Source: Hyaloperonospora brassicae
Lineage: Eukaryota; Oomycota; Peronosporomycetes; Peronosporales; Peronosporaceae
NCBI GenBank assembly: GCA_947650285.1
Contig: CANTFL010001283.1
Span: 124,001-188,000 of the forward strand
Length of the DNA: 64,000 nt
Direction: 5' to 3'
Part shown: one piece after another, positions 23,775 to 37,800 of the stretch
How the letters are laid out: every line of letters starts with the position of its first letter
Numbering within the stretch: the stretch's first letter is position 1
Translations under genes and position numbers: made by a program
Notes under the pieces: generated by a model
Seen by the model: only the letters and a program-made list of their open reading frames with translations
What the model was told of the DNA's origin: nothing
Databases searched by the model: none

Positions 23775-24041
23775 CTTCTGGTGATTCGGTATTTTACTGC
23801 GAATCCTTTAGATAAGATGCCAAAATCAAGCATGAACCGGGATTGAAATGTCGGAGGCAGAAGGAATGCTGCACACGCACGAAATGAGAGGATCCCCGAA
23901 TGAACAGAATATGGGACGGGCTGTGATAGCAATAACTATGATAGGGTAAAATTAGTCGATGAATTTGTAAATAAAGCTCGACCCTCTCCTGAGGTCTCTT
24001 CGGAGACCAAAGCGGATCTTGCTGCAAGTATAATTTGCAAA

Positions 24042-26110
24042 GTGAAAAAACTATCGATTAACACCGAACAAGATCCATCTGAAATTAATCTTGTGATGTC
24101 AAAGAATAAAGAGCTTAATGTGAATAGGACAAAGAAAGCAGTGTCGGAGCTTGAGCAACGCTATCGCGCCATGAAAGTCATATATCAGGATGTCGAATTC
24201 GTGGAAGAAGAGAAGGTAACGGAAGGTTGGCAATTGGACCTTCTGACGGAGAAATATCATTAAAAGATACTCAAGACGTTGCTTTCAGGCGACCCAGTGC
24301 TACAAATATTGAAGCTAAAGCTGATAGGGAAGATTCAAGGCCCGATCTCATGTCCAGCGACAGCACTAACACGCTGGAAGGGATCAGCAGAACCATCTAG
24401 CTTTGAAAGGAGGCAGAATTTGTCGCGATGGTGTTCGACGCGTCAATATTACTCGATTGTAAACAAAATTAAGTTATCAAGCGTGGTGATCGCTGTATGA
24501 AGGGCTGATTTTGTGTATAAGTGTATACAAGACCGAAGCTTAAATCTTCCGGCTATCTCAGATGCGCCTGGAAAAGAGTTGAAAAACGAATAAAGCACGA
24601 AGATTAAGCGTTTCTGGTTATCGCAGATGCCCTGCGAGAATATCACACTATACTATTGCTGTACGCATCGGCTGAAATAAAAATTAAAGCAGATTAATTA
24701 ATCGGAATTCAACGAATGACGCTGGGCTTAAGTGTAATGATTTGTCTGCGGAATCGAATGGTGCGGCCAATCGCAATATTTTCTCAGCAGCTGTATGCGC
24801 TAGAGAGGACGTGAGCCTAAACATCCCAGGACCAGCACACTTGTATTCTAAAACTTCAATGATACGTTTTCAGCAACAGCAACGTGAAAAAGCTCGCCAG
24901 GCAGTTTCTCAAAGTCAGACTGTCAGACGTGCGAGGAAGCAGCAGACATTAGTCCATGATGTCAAGATGGAACCGGTTGAGTTGCGTCTATTCAGATCGG
25001 ATACCTTTTCTCAAAAGGAGGATATCCCGACGACTCCGGGCAAGACGATCTCAGACGGCCACTTGTAGCGGCTACTGAAACGGAAGCTGTGGTGAAGTTA
25101 GATTTCCGCGGATTAAAAACCTCTGTAATTGCGAATCTGACGAAATTTAACGAATAGGAGAGGGATGAAGATCGGACCAGGAGATGGATCAGCAAGGTCG
25201 ATTCCACATTTTTACAAGAAAAAGCTTTAGATGAAGAAATATGCCTAGTATTCGGAGATCTCCTCATGGGCCCCGCATGGACCTGGTATAACCAGGTTAG
25301 CCGATCTAGTCGTCGCCCATGGAAGGACCTTTTGGAGAGTTTTTTCGTACAATATGAAGCAATGACATTTCTGTTGAAATACAGCATTACAATACGAATA
25401 AGTCATCAGAGGAAACGCCATTGAAATATATGTATCTATTGAATGTCGCAGCGATAAGAAAGAAGATACGATTGCGATCTGGCTAGACAATTGACATTGC
25501 TAATATTAAAAGGCGCAGATGAGATGATAGAGACGTCACGCGCGTACCAGCGTATAAAAACAGACAGTTTTAATCATCTACAAGATCGAACAAATTCCGA
25601 TCGCGACCTACACCAGCTACCCCACCCCCCAACATTGACGAAGCGAGCTTGCGCAGGGAGAGCCCATCGTGTAGAGATAGGACACAGTGGATCAAATTCA
25701 GATCTTAGCGGATCGAACGGGGAATAGGAAGCAAACAAAGTGTTTGTAACCGCGACTACAGATCACATGAAGAATCTGGGAGATCAACGAGCGGATCCGG
25801 GTAAAAAGCGTCTGGAAGACAGTGCAGGTTGCTTCACGATTAATAAAGCGTGTACCCAATGTGGTTGAAAAGGCATGGCGATTGTGGGTGCAGGATGAGA
25901 TTTGACGTGCCAGAAGTGTAACCGCAAAGAAAAGATTGTTGGACAAGTGCCTGCATGTGTGTGCAGCTTGTGAAGAGATACATGACTGGTTCAAATGCTC
26001 TATGAAAGAATTTTACAATTTGATCCGCAAGTGGCATGTGCCCAGCAAATATGCCGGAATATTTCCGCCCAAGGTCGAAGAGGCTTTAAACTACGAAACT
26101 CGCTAGGTTC
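24042..26110 (+). pseudogene. Broken gag (capsid and zinc knuckle)
   Basis: The capsid core at 25181-25388 reads RWISKVDSTFLQEKALDEE, then LVFGDLLMGPAWTWYNQVSR and PWKDLLESFFVQYEA, the pattern of Ty3/gypsy gag. Cys-rich knuckle remains lie at about 25850-25990 (CTQCG, CQKCN, then the HDWFKCSMKEFYNLIRKW segment). At least five in-frame stops or shifts interrupt it. Upstream Gln- and Lys-rich frames (24042-24263, 24742-25068) are likely the N-terminal gag part. Confidence 0.8.
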
Positions 26111-27689
26111 AAATCTGGTACGAGGCGAGTGTTACAGGCTTTGCATTTATGCATTTGTTAATAGGCAAAAGAGAGATTAAGAGTTTTTTTTTCCAAATTG
26201 ATCCGATCGCTTATATACGTGGTAGTTCTACTTCTGTTTATCCGACCTCAAGTGTGAAGAGAGCGGACGAATATACTAGATCCATTATATGGATGACATG
26301 ATCTCGACTTAGGAATGTCGCGCGGGTAATGGAAAAATTATACTCCGAGATAGTGGATTAAACAAGCCAACGCTTTTAAAAGATCAACAACGAGAAAGCA
26401 ACCAGATCGTTTGATCCGATGCAAAAACATCAATCGTAGATATCACTTTTTCTCGTAAGGTGGATGTGTGATTGACGAAAGTCGGACGCAGGATTGTGTT
26501 GGGATCGTGGAGAAACCTACATGAAGGTGGGACGAACCAAGAACAAGGCCACATTGGACGGATCGTTAGTATACTACTTCGACGAATGGGTCGGAAATCA
26601 AGCGTGAGAAGAAGCCATACTGGATATATCTTATATGGTTCCGGGAGGCATTCGATAATCTGGCCGGTGGAACACTATGTTATCCGGACGAATTCTGGAT
26701 GAATTTGGCAGGACGGAGAGCACCGTACAGATCGAACGTATAGACGATCAATCCTAACGATCAACATATAAGTATTTCGACCGGCAATTCGACCGAACAT
26801 ATGATTGGGGCCAGCTTCCCGTAGCCTAAACTTTAAGGTAGGCAAGATGTGGCATGGTTGATTACGGTGACGGCCGAGCCGGGAATGACAATATGCTTAC
26901 AACTAAAAAACGTATGTACATACGATATGTTGCTAATATATGGTGCCTTGTTGCCCTATGAATGACAGAGAGCACGACGTCTCGATCATCAAGATATGTG
27001 TCAATTGGGGCGAGACAATATACGAATGGCGGACGTTAGTATTTGAAGCTACGGTAGAGCGGTAAGCGGAAGAGATCGATAACATACGTCTTCCACTGGT
27101 AGACCATCCTGAACGACAAGGTTGAAGCAGAATCTAATTAGGTCAAAGAGAGAAGCAAAAGGAGCCAAAGGCCCAGCCGAGATCAGGTCGCGATCTTAAC
27201 CGGATTGTGGAGAGATCGAGGCTCGATATGTGCTGAGCTGCAACGATGGCAGAGATCGGAGATCGATGAAAGAGTCATGTGCGATCAAATCTGTTAGTAA
27301 GACTTCAGGACGATTAAGCGAGGGGGAAGAGCGTAGAAACGACTGATCAATTACAAAAACTATTCAACCATTAATCCGTCGAGATCGAAATAGAGGATAT
27401 TGAGGAAAAAGGAAAGTCCTGCTGTCACCCAAATGAGATCAAAACTGAAGATCGTGAATTGCTAGATCGTGAACTTCCAAATCGATCTGATCGACAAGTT
27501 CAAGAATCCAGTTTAGTTACGGACGACGGGGACGCGAAGAGAGGATTACCACATTCTCCATCAGTGTATTCTCATGAAGGAGGATATCTTTTCGCGAAAA
27601 AAACTGAACAACATCTGGCTGTGCTTCAGACTTATCAACATCGTCGAGAGAAAAAACCTTTAATAAAAGTGAATTATGGGTGGTAAGAA

Positions 27690-28850
27690 TGACCGAACGG
27701 GCTAGGAAGTTTTCGCGTTTATTACCCCTTCCGGTATTTTTGAGTGGTTTAGTATGGCGTCCGGTTTGAAAAACGCTTCACATATTTACCAGTGCTATAT
27801 TGAAAACGCTTTGTATAGATACCTAAAGATCGGCGAGAATAAGGATTTAACTGCAACGGTACACCCAAGTTGACAGACGTGTTTACAGAAGGAGAAACAG
27901 ATACAGACCGATCACCATCAGTGCTGGGCAGCCGATATTACATCGACGACATATTGATCCCAGCTACAACATGTATCTCCCTGTACGACAAGGTGGAACG
28001 ATTGCTATCGGTATGTTATCACTGAAACTTATCAATTAGCCTGGCCAAGCGCCTCTAGGGACGGCGTTGAGTACATGATCTCAGTCATCCGGTACCACAA
28101 GCTGGGTTAAAAACTCACTCTAAAGATCTGGGGATTCTGGTTGATCTCCCTTTTCCTACGTCGTTGCATTCGATGCAATCATTCTTGGGCAGTCTGAACT
28201 ATTATAGCAGAGTTTTCGGAAACTTTGCGATCAACGCATCAGTGCTATACGAGTTGAGGGAGACCGATTTTATCAAGATCGGTCAAATGGACGTCATTGA
28301 TATAACAAGCACAAAGCCGTTTAAAGAGGACCGCATACAAAATATGAAGGAACGTAAAGAGCGCGATCCAAGCAAAATAAATTGGTGGATGAAGACCAAG
28401 ATTGCATTCAACATATTGAAAGCGAAGATCGCTGCACCCTGACCCTTAAGAACTTTGACTCAGATCGGATACCGGGAATCGTGGTGAATGCAAGCTAGTG
28501 GGCGGTATCGGCATCACTTCTGCAGAAATCGATGGGGTATACTGGCCGGTGACATTTGTGAGCCGCACCTAAAGACTAATGATATCAACTATGGCATGGT
28601 GGAGAAAGAGGTACTAGCCGCGCTCAAAATTTTGGATACGTGCTACGTTATTTTAGTATCTCGAGAGATCAAAGTTCTAACTCAATGCTCAATCCTCGCT
28701 TGGATGGTACAATCAGCAGGTCTCAATAGAATGCAGGGAAGAAGGGCCGCGTTGTTTCTAGTTGGACTTTTAAAGTGCGGAGGTGTGAGAAAGGGGAGGA
28801 TTAAATACTCGGTACCCTTGAGGCCAGCATAACCCCTCGATCCGAGGTGG
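27690..28850 (+). pseudogene. Broken reverse transcriptase and RNase H
   Basis: The polymerase active-site box is intact at 27933-27968 as RYYIDDILIPAT (YxDD). The connection region at about 28150-28260 reads MQSFLGSLNYYSRVF and NASVLYELRETDF. RNase H at about 28551-28850 contains INYGMVEKEVLAALKILD and SREIKVLTQCS. Stops and frame changes separate these pieces, so no continuous pol survives. Confidence 0.85.
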
Positions 28851-29499
28851 ACGAGATGCTATTTGTATCGATCCAAATAGGCAACCGACACTAGCTACAT
28901 CAATGCCACCGCCTACGGTGAAAGAGGGTTAGAACCTTCTGATGATCAGTTTCGACGGAGCAGATCGGGGTAAAACGAAGAACGGTACGTACAGCACGAT
29001 CCTTTAAAGCTTCCGGAATGGACTCTTGTGAAAGCTGCATCATTAAATGCGATGATTTTAACAGGTAATAAAGCTTAACTATCGCGGTCTATTGCTTGGA
29101 TTCGATCTGTTTAGAAACTTGAGGACGGATCATCATATGTGGCAGTTTTAAGTTGTTGATCCGACTGATGCGGTGCGAAATCGATTGCAAATCACCGGGG
29201 ATACATACAGTTATCAAGACACAAAGCAATGCAAAGAATTTAGTCGTGGCCAAAAAATGAAGAGGTTCGATATATGAAGCGGAAATGGAACCAGAGCGCA
29301 GACCGATTAGCGAGCTCAGACCTGCAACATGAGACAGAAACAATCGCCACCTCATTCTTAGCGATACAAGACTTAATAGCATTTAAATGATCATGTGAGA
29401 TGATTGCACCGAAAAAAAGATTGAGTGGTAAAGATGGCTGCGATCACTCGATCAGCGTTGCGAAGACTCAGGCAGCCCGAGGCATTACATGAAGAAGTA

Positions 29500-31120
29500 G
29501 TACAGCAGATTTAAATTGAGAGGGTCATGCAGGCGCAAGATGAGGAAGGTTGGATCGCTCACGTCGAGAAGCATCTCACTTAAAATGTGACCCAGGTGAG
29601 AGAAGAAGATGGAAAAATGTGCTCTCAGATTGCTTCAGATTATGAGCCGGACGAGAAAGGATTGCTATTTTACTGCCCCCGATCATCTTAAGATCGCACA
29701 AAGATGATCCTCCGCGTGGTGCCTATATTGTTGAAGCAGTGTAATTGTATCATTATCACACGAGTTTGGAAGAGGCCACCAAGGGATCCGAAGGACGTAT
29801 GAGCGAGTCCGATCCGATTTTAATTGGAGAGGGTTATATCGAAGCGTCTAACAGTATGGGGGCAAGTGTGTGGATTGTACTACTGAGATAGGCTTACCAT
29901 CGATCCCTGGGAGATCACTAGGCAATGTGACAGCCACATACCCTTTTTAAGTGATAGAATAAATCACATACATTACCTACCACAGTCGATTTTAAAAAAA
30001 ACAGAATTATTGTTGTGTGTGAATCTATTCTCGGTATATGTGGTGGCTAGAGCAAGTACATCAAGAAAGGCATAGACAATAGCAGAAGGATACAAGGAGT
30101 GCGTTTTTCGGAGATTTAAAAGAAAGTGAAGTGGTATTGCATGATCTAAAACCTGGAATCATGTCCGATTTCTTCCAGGCATTTAACATGATCGCCGACA
30201 GAAACGACGTGATACCATGGATTATCGACCTCAAGAAAAGGGCACAGCAGAACACATGGTGCAAATTCTGATTCGAGCCATCAAGATGTATGTCGCAGAT
30301 GTGGATCAAATTGAATGAAATGAGTATGCTGAGGGATTGACATTTGCGATCAATACGGCGCAAGATCGCATGCACGGAAATACTCCGTTCTACCTGATCC
30401 CCGGCTGGGACCCTGGAGCGACATATGAGGCAATTCTACCACTGAGAAGCACCAAGAAACGTAATCGATAACCAAGTAGATAGCGATACAATTTGCACGT
30501 CAAAAACCAACGTAATAGATTGACGGTAAATAATCGACCCCAGGTCGTAATCCTAGATCGGGGTGATCTACATAATGCAGATAACGATCAGCACAACATA
30601 TAGTGTGGGACGTAAGAATGGCCATATTTGGATAGAGGCAAAGCTGGATACTTCTGCAAGCTCGCATACATGTGACAGCGCCGTATGGAGTGGCGAAACT
30701 CTGCGGGAAACATGCAGTTCAATTAAAGATTGCAGGAACGCAATACAGATTGTTTACGTTCGTGGATGCCTCCAAGTTTAAACGAGTGGTGAAATCTCCA
30801 AATCATTCGAATGGTAGATTTAAGGTTGACACTGGAGATCGCGTCGTGTTTGATGAATTTTTCCTACCGGATTATGGTGGTAGATTGCATTGGATGCTAA
30901 TAAAAACGGTGTGAGGGAGATTTGATTTTGCGATCGAGACGTAAGACTTGTTATAATAGGATACATAAACAGTATCTGGTGCGGTGGAAGGACCACGATG
31001 ATCTGATCTAGATCGACGTGGCCGATCTAAACTACGAAGCGTTGCTATAAGAGATTAATCGAGATCGAAAAAGTCGAAATTGTTTTGAAGTGATGCAATC
31101 TCAAGAGGCAGAGATTGACG
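29500..31120 (+). pseudogene. Broken integrase and chromodomain-like end
   Basis: The integrase zinc-binding part at about 29740-29945 reads GHQGIRRTYERVRSDFNWRG then GKCVDCTTEIGLPSIPGRSL. The core follows at about 30010-30460 (DFFQAF, then FAINTAQDRMHGNTPFYLIP and GWDPGATYEAI). At 30940-31120 a chromodomain-like end reads QYLVRWKDHDDL and SRNCFEVMQSQEAEID. Several stops break it. Confidence 0.85.
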
Positions 31121-31129
31121 GCTAAAGAA

Positions 31130-33930
31130 TGTAATAGATTATTGTACAAGAGGTTAAATTCGAAGATGGATGGGCTATATGTAATATATGTGACGGATGC
31201 AGATTGCGGAGATCCGGTCCCGGCTGGAATGCCGACAATTAAAGAAACGAAGATAATCTCAAGAAGGACACAATATGAGTGAACGACAACAGATTATAAA
31301 AAAATATGGATGCTTAGTTGATCAACATATCCATTACGCAGGGATAAACTTGCCGGGCGACCTTAAGATCGACGAATCGGGGTGCATCACCGGCGAAGAA
31401 CCATACTGAGATCCTCACCGCTCATCGGCCTCTAGCTAGGACAGAGTTGTCGACAAATCGGGGAAGTCTCAATCCCGGCTGTTGAGACCTATATATAACG
31501 GTGGCCCTTCCTTTGAAGTTCAGAAATTTAGGAAAAGTGGATCAAGCAGAATATCAAAATTGCAGTGGCCCACTATCACACCTTCGAGGCTTACCCGATG
31601 GATCGACTTTCTCCGCGCTCCAGCCAGCGATCGTCTCTGTTTTCTCCGCTGGTAGAATTGCGCAAGATGAAAGTAATCAAGTCGCTGCTCTCGGAAGATG
31701 AAGATAGCAATTTAAAAATCTAGGTCGTCAATACCGGTGGGAATCGACGACCCTGATTTTTATAATATCGTTACAGGCAAGATGGTCGGTAAATCCACCC
31801 TACACGACGGAAAGAGATCATAGTGATTGGCGGAAAGGCACTCTTTAAAAATTCCGGGGCATACAGCGTCTCGATCTGCGTCATCGACACCAGTCCAGGG
31901 ACCTAACTAGCTGGGAAGGGTGGAGTTTTGCTTACCTTCATCATCAGAAACGGATAACGTTTCGGTTTGACGAAGGGTCGAAAGATTATATTATTTTTTT
32001 ACTCGGCAACGCTCACCCGACAGGTCCCCCGTTACTACCAATGCATGTCTTAAGCGAAAGTGCAAGTCGAGCGATCCCGCAATCCCGGGATTCGCTTAGC
32101 CCGATTGCTCTTGACTCAATGTAAATCTCCATAGTCGGACTGCGTCAATCACTTGTTTACGCGTTGCACGCGGACTATTATTCATGCTGATCGCTCCCTT
32201 TAAATTGGGCGAAACCTCGCCGGAAGGATCTGAACGGGATGTCGTAGCCGCCGCCAATTTACCAGAAGAATTAACGACGATCGGACTTGTGGACTATCCG
32301 GTCGAGCCTTAGGGGTCGGGCGCGGAGTAGCTTGCGACGCTTAGAAGATCGCGATCTCGACTATGCTAATAGGGTCACATCTTTGAACTCGGTTAATTTC
32401 GTAATCTTAGAGGCAGGCGTGGCAGAACGGCGTAGTCGGGACTTGCCAGGCTTGAAGTCATAACTAGTGGTCGCGAGATCGCGGACGGTCTTGGGATCAT
32501 GCGATCTCTCCGACTCACCTACCTGTTTGGATTAAGGGTAGAGATCAATGACCGAGTGACTCTTTTGGGGACAGGATGTGATCGCGAAGGTGTTGATTTA
32601 CATAGACGCTTGCAGCTTGGAAAAGCGAGATCGGAATAATTTTAAGCATTCTAGGAGATGGGTTCGATTGGTGCCACTGGGCTCGAGCTTGGTGCAGGAT
32701 TGCCAGCCACCAGCGACGCCATGCGATACCGCAACGTGCGATGACTTTGGACAGCGCAATCTCGGTCATCGTTTAGGCTCGACAACTGAAAGAGATGCTG
32801 ACTAAGCACGGAGGGGCGATTGAAAAAAGGTGTTGTAGCCTTGCACGTTTCAAAGATTGATTAGCAACGTTTGCCTGCTCCCGACGCACCTTCACTTAAA
32901 AAATTTCCAATGCGATTGACACTGCGACGGAGCTTGTCTTGAGAGTCGGTGTACGCTGATTGTATTATATTTTTTGGTCCAACAATCGGTCTAGAAGGAC
33001 CGGAAGCGCATCACGCTTAGCCAATAAACAGAGGGCGGACTCATTCAGGTGCTTCCGAAACCCAGAGATCTCCTATATTATATTTCTATTGCGCAACATG
33101 GCGTTGTCGTATCTTTTTAAAAAATATTTTCTTATGTGTACAATCTCGGTGGCCTAATTTTTTGATCTTGGCGGCCCGATTGTTGATTTAGGCTTGGAAT
33201 TCTCTCAGCCCTCTCAAAACTTTGTACCCGTTGCGAATCACCGTTATGTCTCGTGCGCAGGGTATCGTACTTGAATAGGGAAAACTAACGAACGGAGACG
33301 CGGAGGTACATAGCTCCTGACAGGATTTTTATCTTAGGTGGTTGTGAGTGATCTGTAAAGCTAATTCTACCTCCATGTTCACATAGCGACTCATAATCTT
33401 TTGTTGCTAATCCACTAGAAAGAAGAGAAATTGGATCACTTTTTTTACCGACTCATGGCGATTGAAGATGATGGCCCACGCGGACGCTGGGAAGCGAAAC
33501 AGGCTTTCGTGAACGAGAAAGCAGAATGTCGTTGTCGGTCATGAGGGCGCTTGGAGAAGAGATAAAAGACGCACTCGTGGTGGGAAACAAACTTAGACTT
33601 TTCGTCTGATGTGGCCCTGGCGGCAACTATCGAGCCTTTGCACTCAATCACACAAGCGATGAATCGCCCCAACAGACAGGTTGGAGTTACCTGAATACAC
33701 AAACACCACCGCAGGTGTATCTATCTTAGACCTGGTGAGGTTCGATCTAAAGTTAGGTCGATGGGTGGAATACAATGTGACACATTCCAGCATGTTGGAG
33801 AACCTAGTATAATAAACGAAAAGGGGTAGACGGCTATCAAATTACAGAGCATGCATAGCTACATAGATACCGTTTGTCGACTAACATTGCGGGGGACGAT
33901 TGCGATAAAGAAGTACAAATTTATAATCGT
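31130..33930 (+). other. Extra 2.8-kb region between pol and the 3' LTR
   Basis: Longer than a usual 3' untranslated part. It includes a TATATATAACG motif at 31490 and plus-strand relics with ordinary composition (DRLSPRSSQRSSLFSPLVEL near 31600, FKLGETSPEGSERDVVAAAN near 32200). GC content is high to about 32900. These could be an additional element ORF or remains of a second nested gypsy gag. No family was recognised. Confidence 0.4.
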
Positions 33931-33935
33931 TGAGT

Positions 33936-34823
33936 TGGGACGTGGGAGCTCACAGATCGCAGGCGTCAGTTAAGTCCGAAAAGAATTGTGATCGGAAGAA
34001 TAATATCTGAGATGGGTGGCTCACGGTCTCGATCCGATCTCTCGATTTCGATCTGAGCTCTCGATCTTGATCTAGGCTCTCGGTCTGAGCTCTCGATCTC
34101 TATCCAAGCTCTTGATCGGTTGTATACAAGTCAAGTGTGGGCCACGCTAAAGTATAGAGAGAGCGCACTTGGTGTAAGCCACATAGGTACAGAGGGACGA
34201 TCTGTGGGAGAGGAAATCGCGCGACCCCGGAAGTTAGTGATACAGATAGGCCTAGCGATGTATTAGTTTGTGGATTTTATTCATCAACATTAAACAGAGT
34301 TCAATTTGCTTTTAAGTACACGTGTCGAATTCTATCCGGGTTGGATCATTGGCCACCCGACGTCAGGAGATGTCACATACTTAAATCAAGTGATATCCCT
34401 GGATTGTTTGGCCAGGGATCAAGGACTCTCAACAAAACTTCAAACTGCGATCGGACGCAGCAGACAAGTAAAGGAGAAGGGTGCAAGATCGCGAGACGGC
34501 TGAAGTGGTCAGAACGCTCGCAGATCAAGCATCTACTTTGGACAAGGCGATCTCGTAGAGATCAAGGTGACTCATATCGAGCACCTCACAAGCACACACG
34601 CAATCGTTTCGAAATTTCTACGCGACAGCACCAATCCCAACCACGGTCAAGGTTGGTCATCGACTCAAGTCCACCTGAAAGTGCAAGACGCCCTACCGAC
34701 GGTTGCACATTATGATAGAAGCATACAGCACGAAATCGAAGTACTCCCTCCTTCTGTCAGTCGTCCTAGCGACAGTGGAGAGTCGAGATCGACTCTTCAA
34801 AGAGAGATCACCCCTCTACCACT
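33936..34823 (+). repeat. 3' LTR of the gypsy element
   Basis: 888 bp, about 98% identical to the 5' LTR, including the 19-base array (about 34040-34115). The differences I counted are scattered substitutions and a few single-base indels, with one cluster at the 3' end (CACCACTCCACCACA versus CACCCCTCTACCACT). Confidence 0.88.
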
Positions 34824-37800
34824 GATGCAACTATAGCAATTATATAGTTCTCAATAAATATTCAGCGTCATAAATCGAAACAGTGTAAAGCCTTTCGGTT
34901 GCAAGTCTTATTTACGCGGCGTTTACATGTGTCAAAAGGCGTTGAGATATTTTGAGATAACAAAGTTATTAGCTTGAGATTAACTGATCTCGAAAACCAT
35001 ACTACTTTGTAGATCTGACATATGATATGGCGACAACGGTGTTGTATTGGCACAGGTTTCGCACGATTCTAGTGAGTTCAATGTTTCTCAAGCAGAACAG
35101 TCACCAATAATATATCGGCGGCATGAAATGCTGAGTTTCTTTATGATATTACATAAATTTATTATAAGTGAATGGAACGTGTATGTTGGCGAATTAAACT
35201 GTGAAATGTGGACGAGAATTATCTTTGTGCGCTAAAACTAGATCGATTACGTTTATAGTTCCATTTGAAAGGCTACTTAGAATTAAGAAGTAATCGCATG
35301 AATAAAGTATATTTTAATAGTGCAAGAGCCATCGTAAAAATATATTTTTATTTTGATTATATTGTGTAACGCACGATACACTTGGATTGCGCAGAAAAAT
35401 CATGCGAAAGATCAGGATTTTACTCAAGGACCATATTCCCGTGACCGTATCTTACACAATTTACCGAAGCAATATGAATTATAGGACATTTCTCTTTGTA
35501 GGTAGATGATGAGTAGTAAGTAGTATTTAATATCTACCACAAAATTTTTTGCATAGATATCTATTTTGCTCAAAATTGTTTCGGGCTGTTCTTGTATTCG
35601 TAGCGCTCAAGAAATAAAGGGTATTCATTTTTGTGTAGGGCGATACCAGCGGGCCAGAAAATGATCAATTTTACATTGGCACAACAAGATTTTATCTTAT
35701 TATTCACGGAGATCTAGGATTTGTATAGTATTTCTCTGGGAACTAATTATATCCTGGATGTGTTCAAACGGCGGCTTATTAACGCAAATCAAACAACACT
35801 ATGTATATGACACTCATTCTTTGGCAAATTAGCGCAACAATGAGTCCAATTTTACCAAATTCGCGTTTTATACACTTAGGCTGACCCGCAACGTCTCGGT
35901 CACCTTATAGCCATTTTTAATCGAGTATAAATCTTTAGGATGATGGAACTTCAAAACTAAGTTTTCTTTTGTGAATTTGTTTGACTAAAGCCAACGATCC
36001 AACAAATGTAGAGTTGATATATAACGCGTGATGAATAGCTAATCTGTAAATTTCGCAAGAATCTAATCTATCTATTGCCGCTCTACTTTATAATTTAATT
36101 ACGAATTACCAATCAGTTTGAAGTCGTGGAACATGCCTGATATCTAGGTAATACAACACACAAATTGCATTCTAACGGGCTTCGAATAATAATTGGTGAA
36201 GATAAAAATGCTGCAATTGCATTTGCATGAAAATTATGTTAAAATTAATCGAATGTTACGCAATGATGCTTATCCTTCTTGGCTGTCCAACTTCTTGCGC
36301 GAAGGTATGTATTAAATGACCCGATCACTCCTAAATTTCGCGATGAACGACCTGCAAAATGGTATTCTGGCAAAGTTACTCGCTTCAAGTAGATTCTGTC
36401 GCAGCCTATAATCGTTTTTATACATCTTACTTTTCTATATCATCGTGGAGGTCCTCTTTGCGCCAGTAAGGGGGTTCTAAAACTATATTCTTCTCGATGT
36501 ACGTAGTAATTGCTCCATCCACGTTCTCTCGATTTTTTTCGTAATTTTGGGTGACTGGCATATTCCTTCTTTTTCTTGATAATAAATGTATGGTTGTATA
36601 AAAACATGTTCTCAACAGACCTGATTTTTCCACGCTTTGTACGTCATAAATGGATAACATATTAAGTATGTCACAGCATTGACAGAGTCTGTATTCCTTT
36701 TCCCTTTACTATGCATAAAGACAACATATACACGACGGCTGGTCCTAAATAGATGCCACCGACATCTACGGACTATCTACTAAATTATTGTTTCTCAGTC
36801 GGCTCATACTAATAAGATCAGGTATGATGAATTTATAAGGTATTGTGTTTTTGCGTTATTGCATGAGTGAAATAGCCATAAATGCCCGGACTAGTAGGTA
36901 ATGTCAATAGTAGCGATTACCCTGATTTAATACCTCAATTACATTTGCAGTCAAACATTTAAAAATTATCATTGGATATTGCAGTAAACATAGCACCGTG
37001 TAGCAGTATGACCGAGAAGTCAGCTTACTTGGATTCGCTCAAATTTGGACACTGACTCTAATTGTATTGGTAAGACACAAATTAAGTATCAAAAAATTAC
37101 CTTTGCCGGATGGAAACGATCTAATACATTCTTACTAAAATATTATGGGTTTTCGTAAGATGTGTTACGATGACGAAAATTTTGCAAGATGTGATACAAG
37201 GTAATTTGAAAAAAGGGAATATATTCAAATCACAACGATAGAAATGAATGATATTTCAGCGTCCAAAGTCATTGAATGTTTGATTGATGATTGGCGGGGC
37301 ACATCTCGCTTTTCCTAGTCCATTCCGCACGAGAAGACGAGGATGGCACTTACTGCTTTAAAATACACTGCTAGTTCATTAGCGGGTTAGATATTACGTA
37401 TGGCAACTTACCAGCAGCGGGCGGAGTTTTAATTGCGTCACGACCGCTGAGAGTATGGCAGCTGAGGTGTCGCCCTACAATTATCAGCAATACAAACTCT
37501 CATCATATACTCCGAAGACGGCATCTAAAATGTCTGATTTTAATTCTTAGTACTCACGCGGGATCACGCAGCTTTGAACTGGCAACGAACAAGTGAACAG
37601 GTGGATAAAACTAGACAAATCTGTCGATTGACCGAATGGACGCTTTCTTTAATTTTAGGTAGCATTATTTAAGGACCCGACATCGCTCTAGGAATATATC
37701 AAAACGTGACGCAAGGGATATGACGAGTTTCTATTGCATTTAACGTGAAAAACCGCATCGATAACTCGGCAAACATACAAACGTGTACGTGTCGCCGGTG

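Larger units (their letters stand above)
22868..34823 (+). mobile_element. Ty3/gypsy LTR retrotransposon, chromodomain-like type, decayed
   Basis: A complete 11.96-kb structure: two direct 888-bp LTRs, a primer-binding site, gag, reverse transcriptase, RNase H, integrase and a chromodomain-like end, in Ty3/gypsy order. All internal frames carry many stops and shifts, so it cannot make its own proteins. Peptides typical of oomycete gypsy elements are still clear (see the parts listed separately). No matching 5-bp target duplication was seen at my boundaries, so either the ends are off by a few bases or the duplication is lost. Confidence 0.9.

Noticed and set aside
23052..23846. 264-codon plus frame
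   Set aside because: Lies almost wholly in the 5' LTR and recurs in truncated form at 34341 and 39007; LTR sequence, not a gene.
32658..32675. GGGTTCGATTGG as a tRNA T-loop
   Set aside because: No acceptor, D or anticodon stem could be paired around it.
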